34,203 nt of DNA from Ophiocordyceps camponoti-saundersi (nom. inval.) (GCA_003339415.1 PDHQ01000339.1:1-34203), one strand, 5' to 3'. Shown: positions 10,700 to 21,347, counted from the first letter of the stretch. The notes: generated from the letters alone by a model not told the origin. Numbers and translations: made by a program.

Positions 10700-11780
10700 A
10701 CTTAAATAAAGGTACGATAACTCTTCTTTATTTTAACTTCTCTACCGGACTCTTATACCTATAATAAATTACTTTACTTTAATTTTAAAACTTTTTAAGC
10801 CCGCTCCTTAATATTAAGCTACTTATTGCCCTCTCTAAGCTCTAAACCGTTATCTAGGAATAGATTTAGTATATCCTTAATTAAGCGAGGCGTAACTTAA
10901 GGATTTAGATAGTCCTCGTATATAACGGAGTTAATAAAAATATCCTAGCTACCGATAAAGTAACCTACTATCTATAAGGCCTTACTAATCTCTACCTTAT
11001 AAGCGTACTTAGAGTGCTAACGCTAATTATAAGTAGCCGCCCTAGTTCTATTCTAAATATAATTAGAATAACTATAACCCCCTTAGCTATATATCGAAAC
11101 GTACTTATAAAATAGTATTAATATATATTCCTTATAGTAAGTAACGGTCGTTATCTATAATTATAGGTAATAAGTATATAACCTTAAGTTACGTTAACTA
11201 AAAATCGAGATAAGAAGAGCCTTATAGTATTTAAGGCGTTTCCCTTAAATTAAATAGTTAAAGAAAAAGCCCTCTAAGTGCGCGATCTTAGTCGGGATAT
11301 AAGTAACTCGGGGTTCCCCTAGCGTCTTCTCCTAGTACTCTCTCTCTCTAGCCTTAATAAAGTAATAAAGAAAAAACTTAAGAGGAGACGTAGTACCTAT
11401 TTCTATCTTAATAAAAGCCGGGGCTTCCTAAGGAACCTTTTCGCAGAAAGCTATTTTAATAAATATAAGAACGCTAAAGTGCCTAATATTAACGCCTCCC
11501 TTATACTAAATCTTAAGGTAGGCGTAAATCTAGGTAGAGAAAATTAGTCTCGATATCTAGAACTATTTAATTAAAATACTTACGCGTATATATTTAAAGT
11601 AAGGAGGAGTTTTTAGCGCTATATAGCCTTACTAGCTTAGGCTTAATAGGACGCTTATATTTTCGGTATCTAACTTATATAAGATAAGGTTATAAACGTT
11701 AGGGAGACGTTTCTTTTTCTCCTCGATTATATCCTTTTCCGTTAACTTAAGCGCTATTGCGATTAAAGATTTTTATTACT
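10700..11780 (-). pseudogene. decayed ORF of ~360 codons, unknown product (ORF-M)
   Basis: Reading the minus strand from about 11,780 down, one frame can be followed for roughly 360 codons. It starts near SLIAIALKLTEKDIIEEKKK, continues through PAFIKIEIGTTSPLKFFLYY and VTYIPTKIAHLEGFF, and reaches YEDYLNP and ELREGNK near 10,840. Stops are TAA or TAG at about one in twenty codons, comparable to the recognisable pol gene further right. No TGA is seen, as expected after RIP. I could not assign a family: no YxDD, DDE or zinc-finger pattern is visible. Its 5' end faces ORF-P across ~280 bp, so the two look like a divergent pair within one element. Ends are approximate. Confidence 0.45.
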
Positions 11781-12059
11781 ATTAACGCGTCTAGGTTAAG
11801 TAGGTAAAGAAAGAAAAAAAAGAGAGGGAGAGGATAAGGGCGATATAAATAGCGAGCTAATAACTATTTATTCCTTATTAGGAAGGAGCCCTCCCCGCTT
11901 TTCCCTTCGCGATATCGTAATACTAACCGAAATATAGAGTAGTAAGCCTAAGAACTAAGGTAGCGAATAATAATAAAATAAGGCGACGCGTTTTTCCTTT
12001 TTTCCTATATATACCTTTTTTTTCCTTTAAACTAACTATTTATTTAATAACTAAGCTAT
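11781..12059. promoter_or_regulatory. possible divergent intergenic region
   Basis: About 280 bp between the heads of ORF-M and ORF-P. A pyrimidine-rich stretch (roughly 11,993-12,036, mostly C and T on the plus strand) lies directly before ORF-P, and a purine-rich one (about 11,806-11,831) lies before ORF-M, so each frame has a CT tract upstream on its own strand. CT tracts upstream of starts are common in filamentous fungi. The function is inferred from position only. Confidence 0.3.
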
Positions 12060-14450
12060 ACTTAGTATATAATTAATATAACTAAAATATATTATAGATT
12101 TAGTAAACTTAAACTATAAGCTTAGTAAGAAAGTAAACTTTAAACTAGAAGGGCTATTTTTTAGTAAACGAAATAATAAGTTTACTATTACGGCGATACT
12201 TTATAATAGAGTAACGATAGGGCCTACGTTGCCGAATCTCCCTTTCTTAGCGGTAACTCCTAAGCTCGCGCGAACCCTCGAGTATAAATAGCCCCCTTAA
12301 TTTATAAGATAAATAGTTTAGCTAAAAGAACGCGTTAAGCTTTTTATAGATACGATTAAATACTTATATATATTTTAAGCTAGTAAGGAGATCGCTAATA
12401 TTATCCTATTTAATAATATCTAAAACTAAAATAGCTATATAAATAATATAGGGCGTTTTATTTTTAGAGTATAGAGATAATTATAAGTAACTAGCTTTAA
12501 GCTAAGAGCTATAATAAAAATCTTAAATAAGGGAATCTAGGATAAAATATACTTATTTATAATTCCTATAATAATTATAATACCTATTACCGTAAATAAG
12601 ACTACTAATATACCGTTTAAGAAAAAAGTCTATTATATCGTGCTTAAATTTAACCTTAAGTAGGAAGTAAATAGTTACCCCTTTCTAAGTAGTATAGTTA
12701 ATTTTAGAGCGGATAGGACCGATATTAGGTATTATTAGGGTAGCTTTTTTTAGGATTAGTAAGCTTAAGTACTCTATTTTTTTAACTCGATAAAGCTAAG
12801 GCGAGTGCCTCGATCGAAAAGGGTAATAGCTATATAAAGAGATATCTTAAGCGAGTTTTAGGGGGACTGCCTTTTTAATTTTATCGTTATTCTTAGGACG
12901 CGATAGAAAGGAGAGTATAAATACGGATACCTAGCCCTTTCTATACTATAATATTAAGCCCGTAGCTTTATCGGTCTTAAACTCGACGTATATATTAATA
13001 GCTTATCGAATAAGCGAGGATTAAGCGTTAAATAGTTTAGAGAAGATCTTAAGACCCCCCCGGATTCCCGTATTCTCTTACGAGACTAAGCTATACGAAC
13101 TAAGGATAGTAACGGCAATAACTACGATAAATTAATCGCTTAGATAACTAATAACCTATATACTATTAAGGCGAATAAACTAGGTATCTAAAAGTTAGAA
13201 TAGTTTAACTTCTTAGGAAATAGTTATAAATTTAAACTAAGGAACTAGGAGGGCGGCGAAGATCTCTTAATAAAGCTAGAAGTAAGCTTAATAACGCTTA
13301 GGGGCCTATACTCTAAGGCCACTATCCCTTATTACTAGATCCTTAGAAGATACCGAACTATTACGCCTAAAACCCTTACTAATAACTTTATAATAAAGAG
13401 CTATATTATAGTGCTATACTTAAGCGCTACTAGAGTTAGAAGATAGCCTTAGGGAGATCGGGAAAAACTATAAGGGATCGATATTAATAACTTTAATAAG
13501 GGCGAAGGGGCTAGGGATAATAAGGCTCTAGACGAGGAAAAGGTTAGGGAGGAAAACGATAAGGACCTTCCTAAGAATAAGACTATAAAAGGCCTGACTA
13601 ATAATTAAATAGTTCTAATATCTAGCCTTTTATCTTCTCTTAGATCTAAAGACCCCCCGACTTTAGAAGAACTTAAATAAGAGACGAGCGTTATAAAAAA
13701 TACGAGGAAAGAAGATAAGGCGACTAAGGCGCCTAATAACGTTATAACTAAAAAGGAAATAATTAGGATAAAGAAAATAATCCCTTAGGAATTAATAAGC
13801 ATATTATAGCTTAAGAAACTTATTACGGGGAAGAAAATACTTATAGGATTAAACCCGGCCCCGATATAGCTAGCTTTCTCTCCGAGGCGTAGCGCGAGGA
13901 CGAAGAAGTTAACGAAGCGCGACTATTTAATTAAAAACCCTACGTTATAAAAGACGGCCCCTAAAAGAAAAGGGGAGGAAAAAGACGTAGGAATGCTAAA
14001 ATTAATACGCTTTACTTATTTTACCTTAAGTAAGAACCTTATAGTCTAGCCTAGCGAAGGACTTATAGCTATAAATATAGGCCGAGAACTAATTAATCTA
14101 GACCCGCTTAGCTTTAAGGTTAGAGGGGTTAAGCGTTATAAGAATTATATAACTTAAACTAAGAGTTACGGACTTATATAATAAGGAAGGCATATCGCAC
14201 TTAATATAGCTAGATCTATTATAGTATATACCGGACGCGCACTTATTAGAGATTAGCTTTAAGAACCGAAGATAATCCTAATAATCCCGAAAACTAGTTT
14301 TTTTATTAGCTTATAGCCCCCGGAGCTTATATACCCTAATATATAGGCCGAGATCGATAAGGCTATCGATAACTATTTAATTAAGTAACGATAGGAGCGA
14401 GAGAAGGGACCTAAGAGAGATATGCTATTAGCGGGCGGTTAGCGCGAACG
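12060..14450 (+). pseudogene. decayed ORF of ~790 codons, unknown product (ORF-P)
   Basis: A single plus-strand frame, with no frameshift needed, runs for about 790 codons (codon starts at 12,133 and 13,666 are in the same phase). It reads, for example, KLSKKVNFKLEGLFFSKRNN near 12,125 and LPNLPFLAVTPKLARTLEYK near 12,240. DSNGNNYDKL lies near 13,110, and a basic segment, SPRRSARTKKLTKRDYLIK, near 13,890. Stops are TAA or TAG at roughly one in eighteen codons. The C-terminal third is Lys/Glu-rich. I see no RT, integrase, transposase or recombinase signature, and the product is unidentified. It is likely a transposon-borne protein because it is RIPed and lies between LTR-like repeats. Ends are approximate. 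Confidence 0.5.
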
Positions 14451-14685
14451 CTAGAGTTAATAAATCTAAAGGTTAGACCTTAAGGAGAAGTAACTAGAGT
14501 TTCCTTTATTATTTCCTTTACTAAGAGTCCTTTCCGCCTTTATTTTATCGCGCTTATACGTACCTTATTTAAGTTATAAGAAAAAGTTAGTTATTACCGA
14601 GAAAAAGGGCTAATTACTTATTATTACGGCACGCGCTTAGGGAGGAGTTTAGTAGCGGAGATAGGGACGCTAAAAGAAATATAAG

Positions 14686-15265
14686 CGCCTACCTTAGCTA
14701 GGGAATTATTAGGGACTTATAAAAAGTTTAATTAAATAGTTCCTAAACCTTTTCTTCTTTTCCTAAAAGCTGCCGAGGGTTAATATATAAAGGTGGTTAA
14801 GCTAAGATAGGGGCTATTACTAGGTATATAGTATAGATTAGTTTCCCTCGAAAAAGAATAAATTAAGCAAGTAATTAGCCCTTAACCTTATCTTTAAAGC
14901 TATAATAAAAGTCGTATATCGTAAGTTAAGTCTTAAAGAGGACTTATAGTAAAAACTACTAAATGGAATTATAACTTTATTTTAAACTTTATACTTTTAT
15001 ATTATAAATTACTAATTTAAATACCCTTTTCGAAATCTTTAGTATTTAATTAAATAGTTTCTACTTTTATATTACTTCTTTCTCTTATTTTTATATAGAG
15101 AACTAACTCCTTATTATTTTCCCTATAGAGAATTACTATATAGCTCTTCCCCCTATAGCTAAAGATCCCCCCTTATATTAGTTAAAGACTTTAGTTACGT
15201 AAGAAGTTACGCCCCTTAAGTATCTACTATACTTACTTAGGGTATCTTTCTTCCCCCGCTAAAGT
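14686..15265. repeat. LTR-like dispersed repeat, copy D
   Basis: Nearly the same length as copy A and sharing its whole structure: TTTAATTAAATAGTTCC at 14,727, GATTAGTTTCCCTCG, TTAGCCCTTAACCTTATC, a second ATTTAATTAAATAGTTT at 15,045, and the end CTTCTTCCCCCGCTAAA. It lies about 230 bp past the end of ORF-P, which suggests it could be the 3' LTR of the element carrying that frame. Its 5' partner is not certain (A or C), and no target duplication was found. Confidence 0.55.
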
Positions 15266-15529
15266 ACTATACTAATAACTAATTCGTTAGCTCTAATCTC
15301 GCTAAGATACTTACCTTAAGATATTTTATTAGTTAATAGAAGATCTAATTTAAATAGAGAGGTTTATTCCTTCTAAAAGGAGGCGATTATAGTAGTAAAG
15401 TTAAGGCTTAAAACGAAAGCTAAGGCGGAGGCTAATAATAAAACGGCCCGAAAGGCTAAGGGCTAATTCTACTTTCGCTATAAGGATAGAGAGTTAGGGG
15501 GGGGGTTTATATAGGTATCGCTTTTAACC
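15266..15529. other. short relic interval
   Basis: RIP-altered spacer between copy D and the second degraded satellite. A GC-richer patch at 15,385-15,470 reads as Lys/Ala-rich in the plus strand with RIP-type stops. It is too short to classify. Confidence 0.4.
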
Positions 15530-15915
15530 TAACCCCTAAGGGATAAGGAGTATAGTAAACGGGTTTATCCCGGAGAGGATAAGAGTAGTTAGGGAGTTTA
15601 TCTCTTAGGGAATAAGAATAGTAGTAAATAGGTTTATAGCTTAGGGAATAAGAAGAGGAGTAAGTAGGTTTATAAGTAAACGGGTTTATCTAATAGGGGA
15701 TAGGAAAAAGAGTAAACAGGTTTATAAGTAAAAGGGTTTATCTCTTAGGGAATAAGAATAAAGTAAATAAGTTTATCCCTTTAGGGATAAGAAGAGTAGT
15801 AAATAAGAACGAGTTTATACCTAGGAGAAAGAAAAATAGTTAGCGAGTTTAACCTTAAAGGAGAAGAAGGGTAGTTACCTAGCTTATCCTATAATTTATA
15901 AGAGGAGCAGTTAAT
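15530..15915. repeat. degraded 36-bp satellite array (module copy 2)
   Basis: 36-bp units in the same orientation as elsewhere, with GATA or GAAT anchors at 15,542, 15,578, 15,610, 15,646 and 15,699. Spacing is 36 with small indels. It is heavily mutated and GCAG is mostly lost. It leads directly into module X copy 2 (GGTTTCTATAACC...), as at 9,390. Confidence 0.85.
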
Positions 15916-16305
15916 AGGTTTCTATAACCTTAGTATTAGTACTAAATACCGGCGTAGTATTTAGCTAAATCTTAGAGATATAGAAGTATTACTCGAGTAA
16001 ATTTCTTATAAAGTTAAACGCTATAATAAGTAAAACTATACGCTTAATAGCTTATAGTAGAAAATTAGGTTATAATATATTTTATAAAGATATTTTATAG
16101 ATAGAATCTAACGATAAGAACTTATAATAATATTATAAGATTTAAGAAGTTACTTTAAAGCTATCTAAGTAATAAGTTTATAAATAAGCTTCCTAGTATA
16201 ATTATAGATCCTTCGAGAAGGAGCTATAGAATAATTTAGGATTTCTCTTACTATAGAAGTAGTCGGGCTAAAGAGTGATTATAGACGAAGCTTACTATTA
16301 AGGAT

Positions 16306-17289
16306 AAACCTAGCAGGCACTTACGTAACTAAGCTAGTTTAGCAGGGTTAAAAGGATACTCCCGAAGAAAGGAAAAAGAAGAAGAAAAAGGGAAAAAGGG
16401 ATAAAGGGGTAATTCCGTATAATTCCTAGAAATTTAAAAGACGTAGAATTAAAGGGGCTAAGGGAGGAAGGAATCCGTAGTAGGTAGCCCTACCTTACTA
16501 GGTCCGAATACGCTCACGGCGACTAACTTTATATAGAAGGGCTTACAGCTGCCTTAGGTCTTCTTACTAAGGGTAAGAAATCGACCCCTTCTTATAAGTA
16601 TAAATCTAACCCTTCCTAGGTCCTTTAGCCTCCTCTAGCTAAGCGAATACTAATTAATTAGATCTATTAAATTAAGTAGGTAAGATTAAATAACCTTTTT
16701 AGACCCTGCAGTCCTAACCGGCCCGTATAACCTGGCAGGTCCCTGCAGGCCTATACGGACCGGATAGTCCTATATACTTCCTTAAGATAGTCTTCTCTAC
16801 GAGGGCTATATATATATATAGGTAAGAGTGCCCGTTACTCCCGCGAAACTAGGAGGCCTCTTCTTTTTTATCCTTATAGCTCGGTAGCTAAGTTAGCTTC
16901 TTTATTATTATAGGTATAAAATTATTATACTTATTCGTTACCTTTTATAGTAATAGCGCTCTAGTAAGCGCGATTATACTAATAAGATTAAAGATATATC
17001 TATTAGATAGGCTATCCGATACTAGTATTAAGGGATCCTAAAAAAGAGTATACTTATTATCGCGATACCCTCTTATACGTAACGTACGAAGAGGGTAGAT
17101 ATCTAAAAACTAAATACCTATTCGAACATATAAAGTAATAAATAAGGAATATAAAAGGTAGAGTGGGGAGTTATAAGATAAGAAAGATCTTATATAAAGG
17201 GTCCTTATAACTCGGGTAAGCCGTATATATATTAGAACGAGGCTATAGGGGTAGTATAAGGCTGCGAGGTATCGTAAGATTCCTTAATA
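16306..17289. mobile_element. candidate ~980-bp insertion within module X
   Basis: Its first half retains many CA and TG dinucleotides (TAGCAGGCACTTAC, GCTCACGG, TTACAGCTGCC, CCTGCAG), so it is far less RIPed than its surroundings. It contains the hairpin at 16,718-16,763. No terminal inverted repeats, LTRs or poly-A tail were found and no long frame is open. Possible readings are a younger insertion, a segment too low in copy number or too short to trigger RIP, or DNA lost from the other copy. Confidence 0.4.
16718..16763. other. GC-rich nested hairpin
   Basis: CCGGCCCGTATA at 16,718-16,729 pairs with TATACGGACCGG at 16,752-16,763 with one mismatch. The 22-base loop itself contains CCTGGCAGG and CCTGCAGG, which can pair with each other imperfectly. 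It is the most GC-rich and CA/TG-rich patch in this part of the window. Its role is unknown. Confidence 0.75.
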
Positions 17290-17599
17290 ATATTAAGTTT
17301 AAGTAAGTAAAATACTTCTTAGCTAAGGATAATAGTAACTAATCGATATTTTTCTAATAGCTAAGAAAGAATATTACCTGCTACGGAGCAAATATAATAG
17401 GTATTAACTAAGAGATCGTTAGTAAACTCGGCTTTAGGTTCGTTGTCTAGTTAGCTAATTACGCTAAGAGAAACGAGATATACTAATAAATTATCCTTAA
17501 AGCTATTCCTATATATTTAGTTTATCGGCTACCTTATATCGAACTATAGCAGAACTTTTAAGAAGACGTATTAACGAAGGTAAGAATAACTAGTAGTTC

Positions 17600-18142
17600 G
17601 GGCCTATAACTAGTAGCGTTAAAGAATACGGTAAAGTAATCGATAATATAACTATAATAAAAACGCTAGATTCTATTTACTTTAAGGCAACTGCCGATAA
17701 GCTGTTCGGGGAAATAGGGAAGGATAGCAAAGGCGTTATTATAGCGCGGAAGTATCTAGTATTATACGGCCTACCTTATAGGCCTCCCTCTTAGTTAGTT
17801 AGCGCTGCCGGCCCTACTTCCTAGGGCCCTAGCCTTGCTATATAGACCTAGCAGAATTATAGTTATTATATTAGGAATATTACTATATTTATTAAGGCTG
17901 CCTTTCGCTATATAAGATATAAGAATAGCTTTTTTAGTACTAAGCGCTAAGTATCCTAAATTTCCTTTAGTGCCGAGTATAAAAATAATAGCCGCTATAA
18001 CTATAATTTTTACTTAACTAGCTCGAGGAATGCCCGGAGAGAAGTTTATTAATTAGTAGTTAGTACCTTAAAGGCTTAGACTAAAAAAGAAATAAACTGC
18101 TAAGTATAAGAAGAGCGGGCTAATATATATAGTTAATCTTAT
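17600..18142 (+). pseudogene. decayed reading frame interrupted by the gypsy element
   Basis: A plus-strand frame reads VLYGLPYRPPS near 17,760, SAAGPTS, YSYYIRNITIFIKAAFRYIR and SFSAEYKNNSRYNYNFYLTS near 18,000, with RIP-type stops only. It reaches the target site CTTAT at 18,138-18,142 in phase and continues after the retrotransposon at 28,338 (KQYI.DILYYISSLYKYLS). No family is recognised. Part of it (about 17,730-17,890) is repeated at 28,630-28,790, so it belongs to an older multicopy element. Confidence 0.4.
18138..18142. repeat. target-site duplication, left copy (CTTAT)
   Basis: CTTAT directly precedes the left LTR, and the identical 5-mer follows the right LTR at 28,333-28,337. A 5-bp duplication is normal for Ty3/gypsy integrases. 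It fixes the element ends. Confidence 0.85.
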
Positions 18143-18746
18143 TAATATACGCTTATGCGTATAATCTACTAGTAGTCGTATATACTAGGCTAGCTACTAG
18201 ATATAGTATATAGGAAAGGGAGATAGGCTAGCTACCGATTATAAGATTATAGAATAGCTACTATAAAAGGTATAAGTATAAGTAAGAGTCTTTTAAGAAT
18301 TAAAATAGTAACTATAAAAGAATCTAAATTACTACCTAAAGGAATATTAGGCTAATTATATAGCTAGGAGCTTAAGGAAGATTTCCTAGTATAATCCTAA
18401 AGGTATTTACCTAAGAGGATTTCACGGTGATTTCCGAGTATATTAGTAAAATAGAGATTTCCTAGTACGCGGTGATTTCCTAACGCACGGGGATTTCCTA
18501 GTAAAATCCGGAGATTTTTAGAGGTATATTTTAATGCCAGATCCTACTAGAAATCTTAGTAAAATCCTAAGAGTTATTATAGAGAAATCCTAAGAGGAAA
18601 TCCTAGTAATTTCCTAAGCGTAAAGGTAATAAAGTTTCTAGGGGAAATCCGAGTAAAATCCTAAGGCGGGAAATCCTAGGAAATCCTAGGGAAATATTAT
18701 AAGAGGTTAGGCGATTTATAAGGGTGTTATTACACGTCCCATATTA
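18143..18746 (-). repeat. 3' LTR (left) of the gypsy element
   Basis: 604 bp beginning TAATATACGC and ending ATATTA. The terminal TAATA...TATTA inverted repeat is what RIP would make of a canonical TG...CA pair (TGATA...TATCA). It aligns with 27,729-28,332 without indels. The second half holds many copies of a GATTTCCTAGTAAAATCC-like motif. Confidence 0.95.
18375..18700. repeat. hairpin-prone short repeats inside the LTR
   Basis: Variants of GATTTCCTAGTAAAATCC occur around ten times, including GGATTTCCTAGTAAAATCC at 18,490-18,508, whose ends pair (GGATTT with AAATCC), and AAATCCTAGGAAATCCTAGG near 18,671. The same array is at about 27,960-28,286 in the other LTR. Arrays like this could be U3 regulatory or R-region structural repeats. 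The role is inferred. Confidence 0.7.
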
Positions 18747-18765
18747 ACTCCCCGGGCCGGAAAAG
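18747..18765 (-). other. candidate polypurine tract of the gypsy element
   Basis: On the minus strand the 3' LTR is directly preceded by CCGGCCCGGGGAGT, whose last bases (GGGGAG) form a short purine run in the expected place for plus-strand priming. It is short, so the assignment is tentative. Confidence 0.35.
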
Positions 18766-19629
18766 AATTCTAATAGCCTTATTAACTCCCTATTTTACTT
18801 TAGAAACTATTATTATACTTAAAGGCTTTTTCTATATTAACTCTAATAACTATATCTATTTATAGATTAAGAAATATTATCGGGGATCTGCGTATAGAGA
18901 AGTGAATTAATTTATATAAGGTAGGAAAGAAATAGAAGAATAAGATAAGAATAATAAAGGAAAATTATAATATATATTAGATATATATAGAAGAATATAC
19001 GTTACGGTAAAAGGTATCGTGATACTAAGAAAGAAAAATAGGAATAATAGGGACGCGACGTAATATATAAACTAAAGGAATAGAATAAAGGAAAATATCT
19101 TACTATCCTTATTATATAGACTAGCGCCTATAATAACACGAGAGCGAATACGGATAATCTTGCCGTAACTAGCGTAAGAGATATAGTCTGCAGCTTTAGG
19201 TACCGTGTACCCTGCGAAGACGGAGGCGTCTAAGATATTATAAATAGTAGTAAGGTTAACTATATTGCGGATAGTTATGCTTATCCTTAGGCGTGTATTA
19301 CGAGCAGTTTATAGCGAATAGGCTTTATATAGCCTTCTTATTACGGCTGATATTCTTTCTCTATTTATAGCGTATAAAGTGTGGGATAAATAGTATATAA
19401 CTAATACTATATCGTAAAGATATTAAAAAAAGATACTAAAAGTATATTAATCTACGGGGTTCTTGCCTAAGCTTAGTAGATATAATAATCGTTACTTATT
19501 AATAGTTAAATAACTTAGAGATCTATTACTTATTAATAGTAGAATAAATATAAAAACTATTACGTATTAATAGTTAAACGGTGTAACGCGTGCTCTTAGT
19601 ATAGAGCGCGTTATTAACGTGTTCTCTGC
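18766..19629 (-). other. 3' untranslated/unknown region of the gypsy element
   Basis: Between the second decayed ORF and the left LTR. It has more preserved TG and CA than the coding part (for example TCTGCAGC and CCGTGTACCCTGCG around 19,185-19,215). I saw no gene. A 34-bp tandem repeat lies within it. Confidence 0.5.
19492..19593. repeat. 34-bp tandem repeat, three copies
   Basis: TTACTTATTAATAGT starts at 19,492 and 19,526, and TTACGTATTAATAGT at 19,560, giving an exact 34-bp period inside the 3' region of the gypsy element. The function is unknown. Confidence 0.8.
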
Positions 19630-21347
19630 TACGGTTCGTGCCGATATAGTATAGAGAGCTAAGGAATACCTTAGTTTATCGTTATATTAACGAAAAGGTC
19701 CGCGTTAATAGGTTTAATAGTCGTAGTATATTTAATATTATTAGAGGGTTCGATTAGGCTGCCTATCTAACTATATAGCTTTTTAGCGATATTATCGGGA
19801 GCTATCTTAACTAAATCTAAGATATTAAAGACCGGAATACTACTAGGGTTTAAGGTTATTTTATTTCCGATAATATCGCTCTAAGCTAAAGAGAGTATAT
19901 AATTAACGGTAACGGCTAGAAGTAATATAACGATATTCTCGCTAGGTAGATATATCTATTCTCTCGTATAAACGTGCGAGTTCTAACGGTTCCTTTCGTA
20001 AAACTCTAGAATCTTGCTAGAATTATTTAGTGCGGACTTCTTATTAATAAATATAGCGACCTTATCGATATCGAGCGATACGTTCTTAAGAGCGGGAGTA
20101 TCGAGTAAGATAGGTATAAGAATAGGGAAATCGATAATCTATTCGTCGCTAATACCGAATATTTTTACTATATAACTTAGGCTAAGGGAAATATTATATT
20201 TAGCGAGGTATTCGTTAAAGTAAGTTACCTAAATTAAAGCGATATCTATATCTTAGAATACTAAAGCTTACTTATCGTAGTATATTACGAAGAGGGTAGG
20301 AGAGTGTTTAATAACTTAGACTAGACTATCGTAGCGAGTTACTAGGAAGTTATTATCGGCCTCCTTAATATTTTTAGCTTTTAGAATTTCTTAAAATTAA
20401 ATAGTAGTTTTAGAAACGGTTACTAGAGTTATAGGTTACTAAAAGGCGGAACGAGTTTACTTATTAGGGGTTCTAAGGACGCTTTATTAAGTAGGAGCAG
20501 GAGGAGTAATAGAACGCCTTATTAGGGATTTGCTAAAGATAGGAGCTACTCTCTTAACCTTAGTCTCCTTTTCTATAGCTGCTAATACTATTCGTTTTAT
20601 TTTACTAAGGTAGTCGGTATATAAGATAATAGCTAGGATCCTCTTAATCTCCTCTAATTCTTCGGAGTCTTAGTAAACTTACCCGCTAACTAGGCCCTTA
20701 ATATAATCCTTTATAATTTCTAATAGCGCGTACGTGCCGTAATAGTTCTTTCCGAGTTAATCGGACTACGGAAAGATATTCCCTTTAATATTAGTAAGGG
20801 AGTATAGAAGCGTAGGGCGGGCACGGCTTCTTAACGAAGTGGCCGGTATTTTAGAGGCTAAGCTAGTAGTAGAAGAAGATACCGCGGTAGTTTATTAAGT
20901 AGAACGTCTAGGCGCTATAACTTTAGAAACTTTAAGCAGAGAGTTATTAGAGCTAGAGTATTCGTTATCTAAGAGCGAGTGCTCCGAATTATAATCTTCG
21001 TCGTTAGGGAGTCTTTCGCTATTAGCTTATCTCTTTACTTTTCGGTTAATATAGTAAACACGACCGTCTAATTTGCTAAAAGATAGATCGTAGCCTTCTT
21101 CTTAAAGTGCCTATTTCTAGGCGATAAATATTATACGGTTATTCGATTTCTAGTTATTAAATTTATAGGTAAGTAATTTAAACGAATACTAGAGTTCGGC
21201 GAGGTTTCTAAATAGCTAAATAGCTCTCTTAAAGCCTTCGAAAGTAAGTATAGGGGGAGTGCGAATTAGCTGCTCGTAAAATAGCTTACGGTAGGTTTTA
21301 TCGCGAGAATAATAGGGATTACTATAAGGCGGATCGATCTTAGGTAT
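19630..21347 (-). pseudogene. extra decayed ORF downstream of pol (ORF2), unknown product
   Basis: About 570 codons on the same strand as pol but in another phase. The frame opens at 21,347 with ATA, plausibly a RIPed ATG, followed by PKIDPPYSNPYYSRDKTYRK, and continues KLDGRVYYINRKVKR near 21,060. An acidic, Ser-rich stretch follows near 21,000 (NDEDYNSEHSLLDNEYSSS). Then come EELEEIKRILAIILYTDYLS, DEWIIDFP-like and PILIPILLDTPALKNVSLDI near 20,110, and LDLVKIAPDNIAKKLYS near 19,800. Stops are RIP-type TAA/TAG. I see no env-like signal peptide, fusion peptide or clear membrane anchor, and no known domain. It begins directly after a CT-rich tract, so it may be a separately expressed accessory or captured gene. 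Canonical fungal chromoviruses end with the integrase-chromodomain. Confidence 0.6.

Larger units (their letters stand above)
15905..17590. repeat. module X, copy 2, split by ~980 bp of extra DNA
   Basis: Similarity to 9,390-10,110 covers 15,905-16,305 and resumes at about 17,290-17,590 (TTTCTAATAGCTAAG, GTTAGTAAACT, AGTTTATCGGCTACC). The differences are mainly transitions. The intervening 16,306-17,289 is absent from copy 1, so it is either an insertion here or a deletion there. No clean target duplication is visible at the junctions. Confidence 0.7.

Noticed and set aside
19630..21347. A retroviral-type env gene downstream of pol
   Set aside because: The position fits, but no signal peptide, cleavage site or membrane anchor could be seen, so the function is left unassigned.
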